Part shown: piece by piece, positions 11,603-22,783 of the stretch
How positions within the stretch are numbered: position 1 is the first letter of the stretch
How the letters are laid out: the number at the start of each line of letters is the position of its first letter
Origin: Drechmeria coniospora
Lineage: Eukaryota; Ascomycota; Sordariomycetes; Hypocreales; Ophiocordycipitaceae
Reading direction: 5' to 3'
DNA: 64,000 bases
Assembly: GCF_001625195.1 (NCBI RefSeq)
Contig: NC_054390.1
Span: 5,367,222-5,431,221, forward strand
Notes under the pieces: generated by a model
Told to the model about the DNA's origin: nothing
Seen by the model: the letters and a program-made list of their open reading frames with translations, nothing else
Databases searched by the model: none
Made by a program: the position numbers and the translations under genes

Positions 11603-11821
11603 CTAGGTCGACTTGATGACTTGTTCGATGCGGTCGTCGACGCGAATATAGAACTCGTCGGACTTGGGCAATTCGGAAAGCAAGGAGGCCGTCGTGGTCA
11701 TGGCCAGGTTGCCGCTGCTGAGTTGCACGCCCATGGCGTGTTTGGGTATAGGACGCGCCTGGGCGGTGCCGCTACAGCAAAGGGCTGCGAGGAGGCCGAC
11801 TGTCGAAAACGTCGTCTTCAT
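11603..11821 (-). CDS. Small secreted protein candidate
   Basis: A 72-codon ORF with ATG at 11821 and TAG at 11603. It begins with a classic signal peptide: MKTT, then a Leu/Ala/Cys hydrophobic core, then SGTAQA as a likely cleavage site after residue 22. The mature peptide would be about 50 residues, without cysteines, and ends in a charged amphipathic helix (DEFYIRVDDRIEQVIKST). Codon third positions are GC-rich, like those of neighbouring genes, supporting real coding. I recognise no family. It sits beside a long AT-rich island, the type of neighbourhood where secreted, fast-evolving fungal proteins often lie. It could be one exon of a longer gene, but an in-frame stop follows immediately and no obvious donor precedes it. 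Confidence 0.55.
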   Translation of the reverse strand: MKTTFSTVGLLAALCCSGTAQARPIPKHAMGVQLSSGNLAMTTTASLLSELPKSDEFYIRVDDRIEQVIKST

Positions 11822-11849
11822 CTTGTCGAATCGTCTGTAGGTGGATGCT

Positions 11850-13200
11850 TGCCGCTTGCAAACTGGGAGTTGGGAGCTGCGCTGGGGGTTTTCCTGCTTT
11901 TGGAAGTTTGAGAACAGGAAGAATGGCTCGGTATAGTGAACCGTTCCAGGAACTTGTATCTATCTACGGAGTACCTCGCTCTCGTTGTCGACGGAGAAAG
12001 AGACGACGAGGACGAGACTCGAGTCAGGCACCGGAGTAGTGGAAGTACTCTCTCGTACGTACAAGTAGCAGGGTGAAGACCGGTTTGCGAAACAGCGCAC
12101 AACTGTCCATCAATCCATGCCAGCATCTGGCTAACTGTCCCATGACAACCAACACGCACCAGGCAGGCGGGCTCTGTTGGTTCCGTTGCTTCATCTCCCA
12201 TGACGACTAACGTCGCCGCCCGCCCCGGCTGGTAGAGCGAGGGATCATGACTCTACTGACAGGGGGATATGCCGACTTGAGCGCCTTGTTGTTGGTCGTT
12301 GGGTTAGCTTGCGATCCCAAGTGGAAACGGGAACAAGTCAGGGCCATTCAAAGTTCCCCCAAGTTACCCTAGATTCCCGCTAAACGTGGTAGGGGTAGGT
12401 CCTTGATGCAAACACGATGCACTACGGGTACAGGAACCCCACAGCATGGGTCTGCATTTGGCAGGTAATTACTACTTACTGTAATACTTGCGACGATGTA
12501 CTTTACGGAGTACATAGACTGAAGTACTATATGTGCATTGACTTACAGTACAGTACATGTAAACATACACACGTACTGTACACATACAGAACGGAGAACG
12601 GGGTACATGTACAAGTTCTTGGTCTATACGGAGTACGGGCGCTGGACGGGCGACACGTTCTTGAGAACAGCACACCTGCAAACTGCGGTACACAAATAAG
12701 TACTGTAAAGAGTGCGGAGTACATGTACGGAGTACAAGTACTTAAAAGCCATAGTATTTAGCACCTAAGTACATGTGCAAGTACACCTGCAGACAAGTAC
12801 TGTACTTTTACTCCGTATACGAACTGTAATATTTACATGCCATGTCCTACTTACAGTAAGTAGTTGGTCATGTACAGTACACTTAAGCTAACTACTAGTA
12901 CTAACATGTACGGTACGGAGTACAGTACAGCACGGAGTACAGCACCTGAAGCACCAAGGAATACAGTATTTCATGCAGTTGCTTGCACGCCCACTGGGTC
13001 ACCCTAGTATTTCTGACATGCCCATTCGGTTGAACTTACAAGTACAGTACTGTACAGACCGGAGTCCTTGCAACCAGGTGCATGCATGTACGAGTACGGA
13101 GTAATACAGCACAGCTATTTTCATACAGTCCTGTATTAATACTACGCTTCTGCATGTACGGAGTACTACTACATTACTTGCAGCAATGGTACCTGTGCGA
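11850..13200. repeat. AT-rich GTAC-word island
   Basis: The core 12470-13180 is one of the densest islands: TACGGAGTAC occurs at 12504-12513, 12627-12636, 12726-12735, 12914-12923 and 13157-13166, with many GTACATGTAC and CAGTACAG words between. No ORF here has coding-like composition. 13200-13860 is more balanced in composition but also lacks a supportable gene. Confidence 0.65.
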
Positions 13201-13864
13201 TTACTCCAGTAATTACCACGCTCCTGTTGGTTGAGGCGCAGTTTAGCAGTAAGCACGGCGGCCTTGCCACTTCAAGGCACACCGACGAGGATACGATGCG
13301 TATTCTTAGACGGGTGCAGAATTCTACAAGTCCAGGATGCAACCGATAGAGCCTCAAACGACCAGCGTCTTGTTGTCCTGGACAACTCGAAACGTAGGAG
13401 TGCACCATGTCCGTCCCGTGCTGCATCTCTCGTCGTTGCCGTCGGCAAAACTGGCAGCAATGCCTCGGCGCTCCTTCACCACCCAGGTTGGCACTCGGAT
13501 CCATGCGAGCACTGGCATGTGCAATGCAATTACTGCTGCTGGTGCCTGGCCGTCTAAAAGCCCTCCCTTGTGGTGTATACAGGTGTGCAGGCCTGCAGGT
13601 ATCCATCCCATCGGTGAGGCCGGCAAGGGAGAGTCGTTCCATCTTCCCTGCCCGTACATGCATGCAAATAGCTCCGGCACTCGCCTGCACCCATCCTCGG
13701 ATTGAACTTGATTAACCGTTCATGCTTCCAAGGTGGCCAACGCTCGATATTCATCGAATGCTTGCATGGCTATTGGCACACCGTGCGTCGCACCCCATGC
13801 GTCATCAAGCATCGTACCAGGATCCGTGTGTCAAGGAGAAACTCAAATCCCCTCGCTCGCTCGC

Positions 13865-16108
13865 TCAGATGACGCTCCCGTGCATGTACGCCGCCTCCCA
13901 TCGCAGAAAATCATCCAGGTCGTTCATCATGTTGCAACCCATCGGTATCACCTCCGCCGCGCGCTCCGGCACACCCACACCCTCGCCATCCACCGTCTCA
14001 CCGCCGACCACCAGCGGTCTCGGCCGCGCCCTGTGGCCGGCGGACCCCTTGCGCGCCGACGACTTCGGCGGCCCTTCCATCGTCCAGCGCCGCCGCCCGT
14101 CGCCGCGGAAAATCGAGAGTGCATCCAAGGCATCCGGCATGGACCCGAAGTGGACGACGTCGTCGTAGCCGTGCCGCCGCGCTCGGCTCTCGCTCTGGAC
14201 CGGGATCGGCAGCTCGGTATCCGACTGCACCGTCGACGGCGAAGACGAAGAGGCGCTTTGGGACGAGTTGCGCGCCGACGAGACGGCGCCCGACACGAGC
14301 TCGCCGTGGGATTCGAAGCCAAAGGTGTCGAACCAGGCCACCATTTCATCCGCCATCCTGTTCTGGTCGTCCTCGTACATGCCCGACACCAAATCTCCAG
14401 CGCCTCCGAGGATGGCCATCTGGAAGGCCGTCCAGTCCACCGTCTCGTCCACTTCCGCCTCGGCCTGCTCTCTCGTCACCCCCCGCTTGTGGCAAACGAT
14501 GTGCCCGTGTCTGAACGACCGGTTGGCCGACGATAGAGCCGTGCCCCTCAAGAAGACGGCCTCGTCGTTGTCGGATGAATCGCCGTCCAGGATGCCGGTC
14601 GTCTGGCCTTCGTTCGACCCTGTGATTTCGGGTATCGTCGGCAGTCGAGCCATCTGCGCTCGTGACCCCTGTCGCCCGGCATACCTTGGAGGGATGACTG
14701 GAAAGGCAAAATCGGCGAGCGTCATGCGCTCATCCGATTCCTTCTCCCCCCTCCTCCACCCATCCTCCCTTGACCCCCGCTGCTGAAGAGAATGGTCGGC
14801 ACGGAAAACGCGATGTTCCGTCAGAGCGGCCGGAGCCTGCTCCTCGTGCTCGCTCGTCCTCGGTAGAGGTCGCTCAGGAGATGCCTGCTCAGGAGATGCC
14901 TGCTCCTTAGGCTCCCCAGCCCCCGGCGGCGTGTGCTCCGACGATGCCTCGATGCTCGACACGAGGCTTTCCAGGTGAAAGGGTTCCAAGGGTGTGTCTG
15001 ACTGGTCCGTTCCGACGCTCTGGCACGAGCCGTTGGACGAGCGGCATTCCAACCGAAGAGTCGTTTCCGACTGGGCCTGCTCACGCTCACGCGCTCGCCT
15101 CATCTCGTCCATCCGAGCCGGCGTCAGCATCTCGTCCGCCACTATGCGCCTGAACCTCTGGCCCTGAATGAGGTTGCTGACGCTCTCCGACATGGCCAGC
15201 CGAGCGGCCTTGGCCTGCAGCTTGGCCGCTCGGGGGCTCGATTGCTTGCCTGCCATTTTTTGCTTCCGCTTCCTCGACTTGGAGACGGACGACTTGCGAG
15301 TCGGCACCGTTCTCGGGGACGGCACCCCTTTGCAGCTCCCGCTCGAAGGGGGCGTGCCCGCCACGGGCGCAGGGGCGGCCGGTTCCAGCAACCGCACGTC
15401 TCTCGACGTCAGTTGCACGTCGTTGAGAGCGTTGCCAACGGCCTCGAATGCTCGTTCCGTCTCCTGGATCAGTTGACGGATGTTGGCGGATAGCTCCTCC
15501 TCTTCCTCGCTTGTCCGTCCCTGTTTGCCGACCATGTTGCCGTGCCCGCACGTCTTGACCAAGTCGACATCGGAAAACGTCGGAGGAGAGCGAGGGGGGG
15601 AGCGAAGGGGAGAGCTAGGGGGAGATCGACGAGGAGGTGTTTGCTCTTCCAAGCTGGTGCCTGTGGCGCAGAAAGGAAGAGCAGGTCGTGCGAGTCGTTG
15701 ATGCGAGTGTTCTTGTTCCTTCTGGTCCATTTGGGCGGGGCCTTCGATGCTCGGGAGGCGACGGCAAGTTTCGCGAGGCAAGCATCTCGCCAGAGGTTGG
15801 CAGCCCTCTTGGCATTCCGCCGAGTCGGAGGGTGAGCTGTGCAAGCTAGGAGGGATGGGGGGGAGGGGGTTCACGATTCGACGCATCTCGTGACCGGTCC
15901 GGACCATGACGGGTGGATTCGCGGCACGGCGGATGAGCGAGGGGATCCAGGAGAGCGTCCTCGACGACTTGAACGAGGACGCGTCGTCCGACGGCCGTGG
16001 TTGCTTGCAGCATGGGTCGGCGTCCAAGGACTTGGATGGGCAGTGCCGGCGCTTGATGGCGAAGCGCGCGTTCGGCATGTAGGATGTGCGCTTCTCCGTC
16101 AACATCAT
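13865..16108 (-). CDS. Large, mostly disordered conserved-type protein of unknown function
   Basis: One uninterrupted 747-codon frame, ATG at 16108 (a second Met follows at once) and TGA at 13865, with GC-rich third positions throughout. Residues 60-200 are Pro/Ser-rich (LPPIPPSLHSSPSDS; repeated SPP-RSPP). A predicted helical segment with an acidic start occurs near residues 205-245 (EEEEELSANIRQLIQETERAF). A basic patch KSRKRKQKMAGKQ (near residue 285) looks like a nuclear localisation signal, followed by a helix (AARLAMSESVSNLIQGQRFRRIVADEML). The C-terminal 200 residues contain a compact segment (VDWTAFQMAILGGAGDLVSGMYEDDQNRMADEMVAWFDTFGF) that looks folded, here given only for description. 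A tandem EQASP-EQASP duplication lies at 14875-14905. I recognise no domain; nuclear function is inference from the basic patch only. Confidence 0.72.
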   Translation of the reverse strand: MMLTEKRTSYMPNARFAIKRRHCPSKSLDADPCCKQPRPSDDASSFKSSRTLSWIPSLIRRAANPPVMVRTGHEMRRIVNPLPPIPPSLHSSPSDSAECQEGCQPLARCLPRETCRRLPSIEGPAQMDQKEQEHSHQRLARPALPFCATGTSLEEQTPPRRSPPSSPLRSPPRSPPTFSDVDLVKTCGHGNMVGKQGRTSEEEEELSANIRQLIQETERAFEAVGNALNDVQLTSRDVRLLEPAAPAPVAGTPPSSGSCKGVPSPRTVPTRKSSVSKSRKRKQKMAGKQSSPRAAKLQAKAARLAMSESVSNLIQGQRFRRIVADEMLTPARMDEMRRAREREQAQSETTLRLECRSSNGSCQSVGTDQSDTPLEPFHLESLVSSIEASSEHTPPGAGEPKEQASPEQASPERPLPRTSEHEEQAPAALTEHRVFRADHSLQQRGSREDGWRRGEKESDERMTLADFAFPVIPPRYAGRQGSRAQMARLPTIPEITGSNEGQTTGILDGDSSDNDEAVFLRGTALSSANRSFRHGHIVCHKRGVTREQAEAEVDETVDWTAFQMAILGGAGDLVSGMYEDDQNRMADEMVAWFDTFGFESHGELVSGAVSSARNSSQSASSSSPSTVQSDTELPIPVQSESRARRHGYDDVVHFGSMPDALDALSIFRGDGRRRWTMEGPPKSSARKGSAGHRARPRPLVVGGETVDGEGVGVPERAAEVIPMGCNMMNDLDDFLRWEAAYMHGSVI

Positions 16109-19100
16109 GGCGGCTGTAAGTAAAGGGCGACGAGGACTGGACCGGCCGAGAAAGTTGGGAGATGGTGTAGGAGCTCAAATAGAGGTCACAGAAAGGCGCC
16201 ACAGCAAGAACAAAGCGAGCTGTGAAGGGTACAGTTCCGGAAGAGGAGGCAGGTCAAGAGAACAAGAGGACCGCATGGGAGTTGAAGGAATGTGCCTGTG
16301 AAAGCACGCAACCTGCGACACCAACCGGCAGCAACGAATGATCGGTAGGGTTAATATAGAATCTGCTGGCCCGTGTCCGAGGCCAGAGAATTTGGATTGT
16401 GCTCGACCTGCAAGACTGCGGTGCGGACCTTGGCTTCGGTCTGCCCTTGGATCTTGGCCCCAGGCAGCATGGGTGTCGAGAAGCGGTACGGCGCCGAGTG
16501 ATAGCCCAGGCGACGACTAAGCTCATGCTTATGGCCCCAGCTCACCCCCCTCTCGATCGATAGCTATTTCGAACGGATGGCGGGCATGAGGAGGAAGCGG
16601 TGGCCGTCGTCTGCATCGAGCCTCGCACCCTTGTCCCCAGGCGGCATTGAGTGCAATCGGGCGCAGGGATTGGCAAGGTCCCCCCTCTACGCTTTCTTCC
16701 GCTCGCCATGGCCAGCTGGCACACACATGTACATGCATACCATGGACTTGACTTGCAAGAGCCGCCGCGTTGGCCGCGTGGCTGCGTTGGCCGTCTTTGT
16801 TGGTTGGCCGCTTCGAGTCTGCCACAGTCTGCCACCAAACACCCACTCGTCGGATAGAGGCCCGAGAAGCAGATTTGACGAGCCCGGCTGGTGACCGACC
16901 CGTGTCTCTCCACAAGACGACGGTGCATGATTGCCGTCGACGGACATTCGACGGCACGGGTTGCGACCAATGGCAGGACGTAGTGTCCGGCTCGTGTGAC
17001 GGCGAGCCAGCTTGATCCAGATCCGCCCGTGGTAGGAATAGAACAGCACCAACGCGCTCCGCACTCGTAGGCTACGTGGAAAACGAGAAGCAGCGCGGAA
17101 AAGAGAGAAACGACGGAGAGACACGAGAAGGCAGGCAGCCGAATTCCCAGCTCAAGGTTGGAGCAAACGAATGACTGCGCACGGCAAGCGGGCTGATTGG
17201 TTAGCGAGCCATGACGATTCGTGGCAATCTTGCCTATCTTGCCTACCAACCGAAAAGACGATGCGCTGGGTGGAGTCAAAGGCAAAGTCGACTTTTGAAG
17301 TCATATCGACGGGATGGACGAGGGGCGGATGAGGGGAGGGAGCTGGCGAGCCAACACGCCCACCGACGTGATGTGATGGTGGGAGGCATGGATCCCAGAT
17401 TCATGACCAGATGACTGGACGGCGATGGTTGGCCGAATACCGCCGCCTGCCCACCTTTCTCTCCCACCTTCCCGCCCACATTTCCCGCCTTCCCTCCCAC
17501 TTTGGTTCGCGCTTGCCGAAGTTGGCGGCCAAGTTTGGCAGCTGCCTGGGACACAGCAAACAGTTTAAGTCAAATCCAAACCGTTGCTGCCTCTTTGGTG
17601 GCGCCGCTTGCCGATGGAGTTTTTCCTTTGTGCAGGTGCGGAGGACGGAGAAGATGACTACTTACACCGGCAGGCGACGCACTCGTAAAATTCAGGTGCT
17701 GTAGTATGAATGTACAGTATGAAGTGATTCTCCGTATTCCGCACTTTACAGTACTCCGTACTAATCTGTACTTACTGTACAGTGCCAGTACTGTATACCG
17801 GGACCCCCCCCCCCCCCCCCAAATACATCGCAGTTGGCGTATTGATAATTCATTGCGCACTCCGTACTCCGCGCTCCGTATTGCAAGCCCAAGCCCAAGT
17901 ACATCGGCATTGTTGGACAATGTGCATGCATGCACGAGTCAATATTCCATAAACGTGCACGACGTACTGTGCAGCAATCATATCCAGCCCTCGAGGAGAC
18001 CTTGCCCATTTCGTCTGATGTGGGAGCAAAGTCTTGGAGCCTAGAGACAAGGTCTCCAACTCGATGCACACGCCGCCCCGTGGCCCCCTCTTCCGTGCCA
18101 CGATGGGTAACAGCGAGGTAACAGCGAGGAGAACAGCGATCGAGTTGGCACGAGTGTTTGCTCACACGCTTCGAAAGCTCGTCAGCCAGCCTGCCATTGG
18201 GGTCGAAATAGCGAGCTCGAGCGCACGGCCGCGAGATCGAGGCAAAGTACCCTCAGCGGCCTGGCGGCCTTTTGCAGCACCAAACCCCAACCGCCATCTC
18301 AACACTCTCGCACTGCGTAACGAAGGCACAGGGGTGAATTTGCGGTAGACTCCCCCATAACGAACGTTGGGAGACGTCGAAGTGATGGACATAATGAACG
18401 ACGGCTCATACGCTTCTCGCATGGACAAACAAGTTGTTTGTGAACGGTACACCGTTTGGCAGTCACCGTCACCAAGCCGTACACCGCCTACTTGGTCATG
18501 CGCATGCAAGTTCATGCACGTCCTGGCGTCAGTGGACAAAGAACAAGACAGCACACAGCACAGCACAGCACAGCACAGCACAGCACCGTGCCCTATCGTC
18601 CAGAGACACCGCAGCACGGCACAGCATAGCACAGTTCTGTGGTCCAGAGACACCGCAGCACACACCGCCCAAGGATTACTTCTGCTTCGTCTACTGCTAT
18701 GCCGCCTGTGTTCGTGAACAATGTTGACTGCCGCGTCGGGCCTCGCTTTGAACAGTTCGCGACGTCGCTGAATGGGCAGGGCAGCTTTGCGATTTCTATT
18801 TTTAAACCATCAGTAAAACACTGTCCTGAATGGAGTGGCTAAAAATGCCTCTCCTCCTTGGACCTCCTCCTGGGACCAGCTCGACACAGAAGATGAAGCG
18901 AGTGAGGCTCACCAACGACAGAATACATGCACTTGTAGCATTCGAATCAAGTTTGCACATCGTGGCCATCCTACATCATCACCGACCACCTTGTCGGCTG
19001 ATGCACGTGCTGGCGCGAGGAACAAGGAGTATGGCAGTCTACTTCATCTTGGTAGTCTGGGCATCTGCCCAAGCCGAGCCGTCCCCGTCGAAGAAATGCT

Positions 19101-19600
19101 GCATGCAAGCGTACGGGCGGCGTGGCTCGTTGGCATGATCCCGGACGACCGTACTCCTCATTGTTGGCCTGTATTCGTAGCACAGAGCTGGGCAGGCAAG
19201 TATATTAATCATGAATAATACCCACAGTTCTAATGAAAACAGAAGCAATAATACGTATACTTGTGACCCAAGGCAACCCCCAAATTCGTCCGATCCCCTC
19301 GCAGCGGATGCCGACATCGTATTACCGCCCCGTCAGCCCGTCGTTCTGGGCATTATATTATGCATGACCTTTTTTCGGTCCAACATCCCTTGCGACCCAG
19401 ACTACGAGCCTTGGTACTCGTACACTTAGGTACACGTACACGCACACAGTTCTCGTACATGCATGGCCGGCGTCCATGCCGGGGCTCAGGCCCGTCGGTA
19501 ACCGTCATCAGCTTCTGCTCACCTCTTGCTGCTGCAGCTCTCAGCCTCAGACCTGTCGCTTTCTTGCTTGTGTACTTGTGACAAGGCGACTTCCCCACCC
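16109..19600. other. Gene-poor spacer
   Basis: Several frames are open on both strands (for example 16542-17285 on the bottom strand), but none shows coding codon bias, a domain or a plausible splice chain. 17690-17900 is a small GTAC-word patch with a 17-C homopolymer at 17804-17820. 18550-18660 holds a CAGCA tandem array. Nothing else is supportable. Confidence 0.5.
18548..18668. repeat. CAGCA tandem array with a duplicated flanking segment
   Basis: Units of ACAGC run about eight times from 18548, and the segment TCCAGAGACACCGCAGCAC then appears twice (about 18599-18617 and 18641-18660), separated by a second short CAGCA stretch. This looks like slippage plus a local duplication. Confidence 0.65.
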
Positions 19601-19740
19601 CTGCCACTTCACTTGCCCCTCTTGGCCCCCTCATCTGCCCTCGAAATGTCCCTTCTCTCCTTCATGGTTCGTCATTTCAACATTGCGTCATCGGCTGCGG
19701 CCGTTGTTGGCAATCTGTCGTCTGCATCTCTCGCACCTTT

Positions 19741-20124
19741 TCCGTCATTTGTCTCGTCGGCGGCGGTCTCGTCGTCTCATACTTGGCGCACAGCTCGAGA
19801 CGCAGCGGCGGCGTGGCCACCACCCGGGGCTCGACGTCCATCCTGCTCGGCGTGCTCGGCCTCAAAAACGACGATGCCGCCTGTCTCGGGAACTGGAAGG
19901 GTCGCTCGCTAATGAGCGTCTGCCGGTCGTCCTGCCCCGTCTCCTCCGTCCCATCCCGCGACCTGCAGCAGCTGGTGAACCACTCCGCCACCGCCCGGGC
20001 CGCTCCTCTCGGAAACGACGCCAATTGTCGGCAGCAACTTCGTTCTGGACCAGCTTTTTCCGTCACCTCGTCGTCCAGTCGGAACTTGTCGGAACGAAAC
20101 ATGGTCGCTGTTGTCCGCCAGTAG
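19741..20124 (+). other. Probable coding stretch, gene structure unresolved
   Basis: The top-strand frame ending at TAG 20122-20124 has strongly GC-biased third positions (for instance ATC CTG CTC GGC GTG CTC) over about 380 bp. It starts with a hydrophobic run (SVICLVGGGLVVSYL) that could be a membrane segment, followed by SILLGVLGLKNDDAACLGNW and several Cys residues. There is no ATG near the beginning of the open stretch, so an upstream exon is needed; ATG codons at 19646 and 19664 lie in another frame and would need an intron I cannot place. I assign no function. The region could also be a decayed gene. Confidence 0.35.
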
Positions 20125-20739
20125 TGCTTCCGGGGGGTGGATCGCGGTTGCTGGTGTCGTCCAGTTATGCGGTGAATCGTGATTGTCGACGCCAACGTCC
20201 CGTACGACGGTTCCGCAGATCAGCCAGATCGCAAATCGTGCTCGTGTAACGAATGAATGAGCTTGGCAACAGCTCGCGCGATCGAGCGCAGGCACGGAGC
20301 CTTTTAAACCTCGCCCAGCATCGACGCCTACCCAGCTGCCCGATGCTCCCTCCGCCAGCTCAACCCCCGCGCCAGCTCAACCCCCCCCGCCACGGCCGCA
20401 TTCCAGTCGTTGCAGAGGTCTCACGTAGCCACACGGTGCCGCGGAGACCCCTGCCATGGCCGTGAGCGGAACGTGTCCTGCGTATATGGGAGTGGCTGGC
20501 AGCACGACCTTGACCGTCGAGCGAGAGCCTGCCGGTGGCGCCGCAGGAACCGCGCACGCTAGGGCACAATGCTTCCAAGATCCAATCCATTCCAACATGA
20601 GCACCCGTCAGCCGGGTTCCGTCCTTCTCTCCTCCGATCCAGAACAAGGCATCGTACATGTGGCAAGAGCAAGCTTTTTTTTTGTCAAAGAAAACTAGGA
20701 CCGAATCAGAACCACGCTCGTCTCCGGCCGTTACCCCTC

Positions 20740-21742
20740 TCATTCCTCCCCCTCGGCGCTCTCATCATCCTCGTGCTTCAGAAAGGGAACGAATCGAAAG
20801 TCCAAAAAGCTTCTCGTACCACCTTCCATGTCCACCATGAACTGAAGGCTCAGCACTCCCTGCCCGTCGCCGCGAAGGCTGACCTTGCTCGAGATGCGCA
20901 TCGCCTCCGTCGAATTCTTGATAAAGTCAAACCGGTACGTCTGCGACCAACGATCGGCGACGGTGAAGATCTCCAGCAAGTCCCTTCCACGCGCAAAGTC
21001 CACGCCGGAGCTACCGAGGTCGCTCGTGCCAGCAAGAGTCAGATAGGGCGACGTCTTGACCGCCGTGATCGTAAGCCTCTCCGGTGACGTCGGCAGGATT
21101 TCCGCGAGCGAGTCCAGCAGAGACCTGGACGGCATGATGATCTTGAACATGAGATCGGAACGGTCAAATGGAATGTCCTCAGGCACCTCGGGTAGATACG
21201 TCGTCAAGCCAGCCGTAGTTTTCACGCCAGACTCTTCAATCGTTATCTTGAACGGATCCCCTTCCTCGGAATACACGAGCGTGCAGGTCCCCGATATGCC
21301 CAGCATCTGATTGCTAAAGGCATCGGGACGATAGTTGCGCAGGTTGCCACGGTACGGGTCCTGCTCGGCCTTTTGCGCCCGCGTCGCCACGTCGACGGCA
21401 CCGAATATCTGAAGGACTTCGAGCAGCGATTCGAGAGGCATTTGAAAGTTGGGCAGGGCCGACCCTTCGCCATACTCACTCGGGGGAAGTCGAACCGAGT
21501 AGGCGGTGAAGAGTGCCTTGTCCAGAAAAGCAACGCCTGCCGTCGTCAGCGTCACAACCCATCCTTCGGCCGAGGGCGTGCGTACCCTGCATCACTCGTG
21601 CATGGTCCGTCGCGAAACGAATGCCATCTTCCGTGATCTGGACGTGAACTCTGGGCGCAAAGTTGATGCATCGAAGGAGCTGGTACAGCGGCCTCGTAGA
21701 CGTGGCCACTGCCCGGAAGATGGGCTGTCTCTCCGACGCCAT
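20740..21742 (-). CDS. RAD1: DNA damage checkpoint clamp subunit Rad1
   Basis: Two exons, 21742-21586 and 21536-20740, around a 49-bp GT-AG intron; product 317 residues. The splice joins DHARVMQ to GVAFLDKALFTAY, reproducing the continuous PCNA-like fold of Rad1 (S. pombe Rad1, S. cerevisiae Rad17, Ustilago Rec1). Family hallmarks seen are YQLLRCINFAPRVHVQITEDG in the first half, the LESLLEVLQIFG helix, and the second-domain segments SRSLLDSLAEI and YLTLAG. The protein is part of the Rad9-Hus1-Rad1 ring loaded at damaged DNA, which activates ATR/Mec1 signalling. ATG 21742 (MASERQPIF) is chosen because the longer frame only has a GTG upstream. The acidic tail HEDDESAEGEE is variable. It is on the same strand as OST5, 157 bp downstream of that gene's stop. 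Confidence 0.92.
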
Positions 21743-21899
21743 CTCAAACGCAACGGACTTTTCGTGCTCGTATAGGGGCACGGATGCGAAACAAAAAACA
21801 AATTACTCGACAGGTAACGGTGGATCAAACGGCGCTCTTCTTTCGACTCAGCTAATAATGTACAATGGACCGGCCCGACGCTTCTCGGCAGGCTCAATC

Positions 21900-22257
21900 T
21901 CAGACGTAGACTCCGACGGCGCAGAACATGTATACGACTCCTATACTGTGCGTGCCCATGTTAGCCTTGACCGTTCATCGGGGACGAGAATGAGCGAGGG
22001 TGCGTACCCAAACGCGGCGCAGGCTGGGATGCCGATAACGACAAGGTTGGCCAGAGACCGATCTGTGCGAAGGTCAGTGTCGGTACGACGGCCGGCTGCG
22101 AAGCCCTGGAGCACGTACTGAGCGCAAAGACGCCTGTAGCGATGAGACCCGAAAGCAGAAGCACGAAGGCAACGAGAAACTGCGTGTTCTTCCCGATGAC
22201 AGGGAGGAACGGGCTGCCAGCAGAAGCTTGCCAGACCTCGAGCAGGGAGGAATCCAT
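21900..22257 (-). CDS. OST5: Oligosaccharyltransferase subunit Ost5
   Basis: Three small exons, 22257-22119, 22062-22008 and 21945-21900, with introns of 56 and 62 bp (the second with a GGCTAACAT branch site); product 79 residues. The joined protein has the Ost5 layout: a short lumenal or cytosolic N-terminus (MDSSLLEVWQASAGSPFLP), a first membrane helix (FLVAFVLLLSGLIATGVFAL), a short turn containing NRSLANL, and a second membrane helix ending GVVYMFCAVGVYV at the stop. The terminal GVYV matches other fungal Ost5 proteins. Ost5 pairs with Ost1 and Stt3 in the ER complex that transfers the lipid-linked glycan to Asn. No single frame covers it, so simple ORF calling would miss two of the exons. 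Confidence 0.88.
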
Positions 22258-22783
22258 GTGCTAAATTTCAAAAAAAGCTAACTGCCTCGACAGCTTGATT
22301 CCGAACTGATTGACTTTTCCTTTGCAGAGATCGACGGTATGGCGGTGAAAATGTGTACTGATGTGAAATGATGTAGGTCGACCGAAGCTGGAGCTGCATT
22401 GGTTCCTGGCGGACATCGTGGCCCATTAGCTAATGCGGCTTAGCGCGCAAATGCCCCCAATTGCCTGCACTAGTGATAATATTTCTCGTACCTGGCGGCC
22501 GCAAGGGCATAACGTAAGCAGTGCACGTGCTGGAAAGGGGAAACAAAAGGGAAGTGCAAGTGGTGCTACAGCTGGTTTGTTAAACTGATTGATCTTTTTT
22601 TACTGCCTGCCAATCCATCATCTTGCTCTTCAGCACCCCTGTAGCGAATATCGCAACTCCACTTGTGACGCCTCACCCAGTTGCGATTCCCATTCATACA
22701 GTTCAGCTTCAACCGCCCGCTAACATGGATGAAGGAAAGGATGACAGTACGGCACACCCTTACTCAAGCATTCGTGCAGCTGG
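22258..22783. promoter_or_regulatory. Divergent promoter region between OST5 and GCN5
   Basis: About 525 bp separate the start codons of OST5 (bottom strand) and GCN5 (top strand), and nothing in it looks coding. It should contain both promoters. I see no clear TATA box; a pyrimidine-rich stretch (22590-22660) precedes the GCN5 start. Confidence 0.6.

Noticed and set aside
16542..17285. 247-codon bottom-strand frame
   Set aside because: No codon bias, no domain, and several overlapping frames on both strands are equally open; treated as noise.
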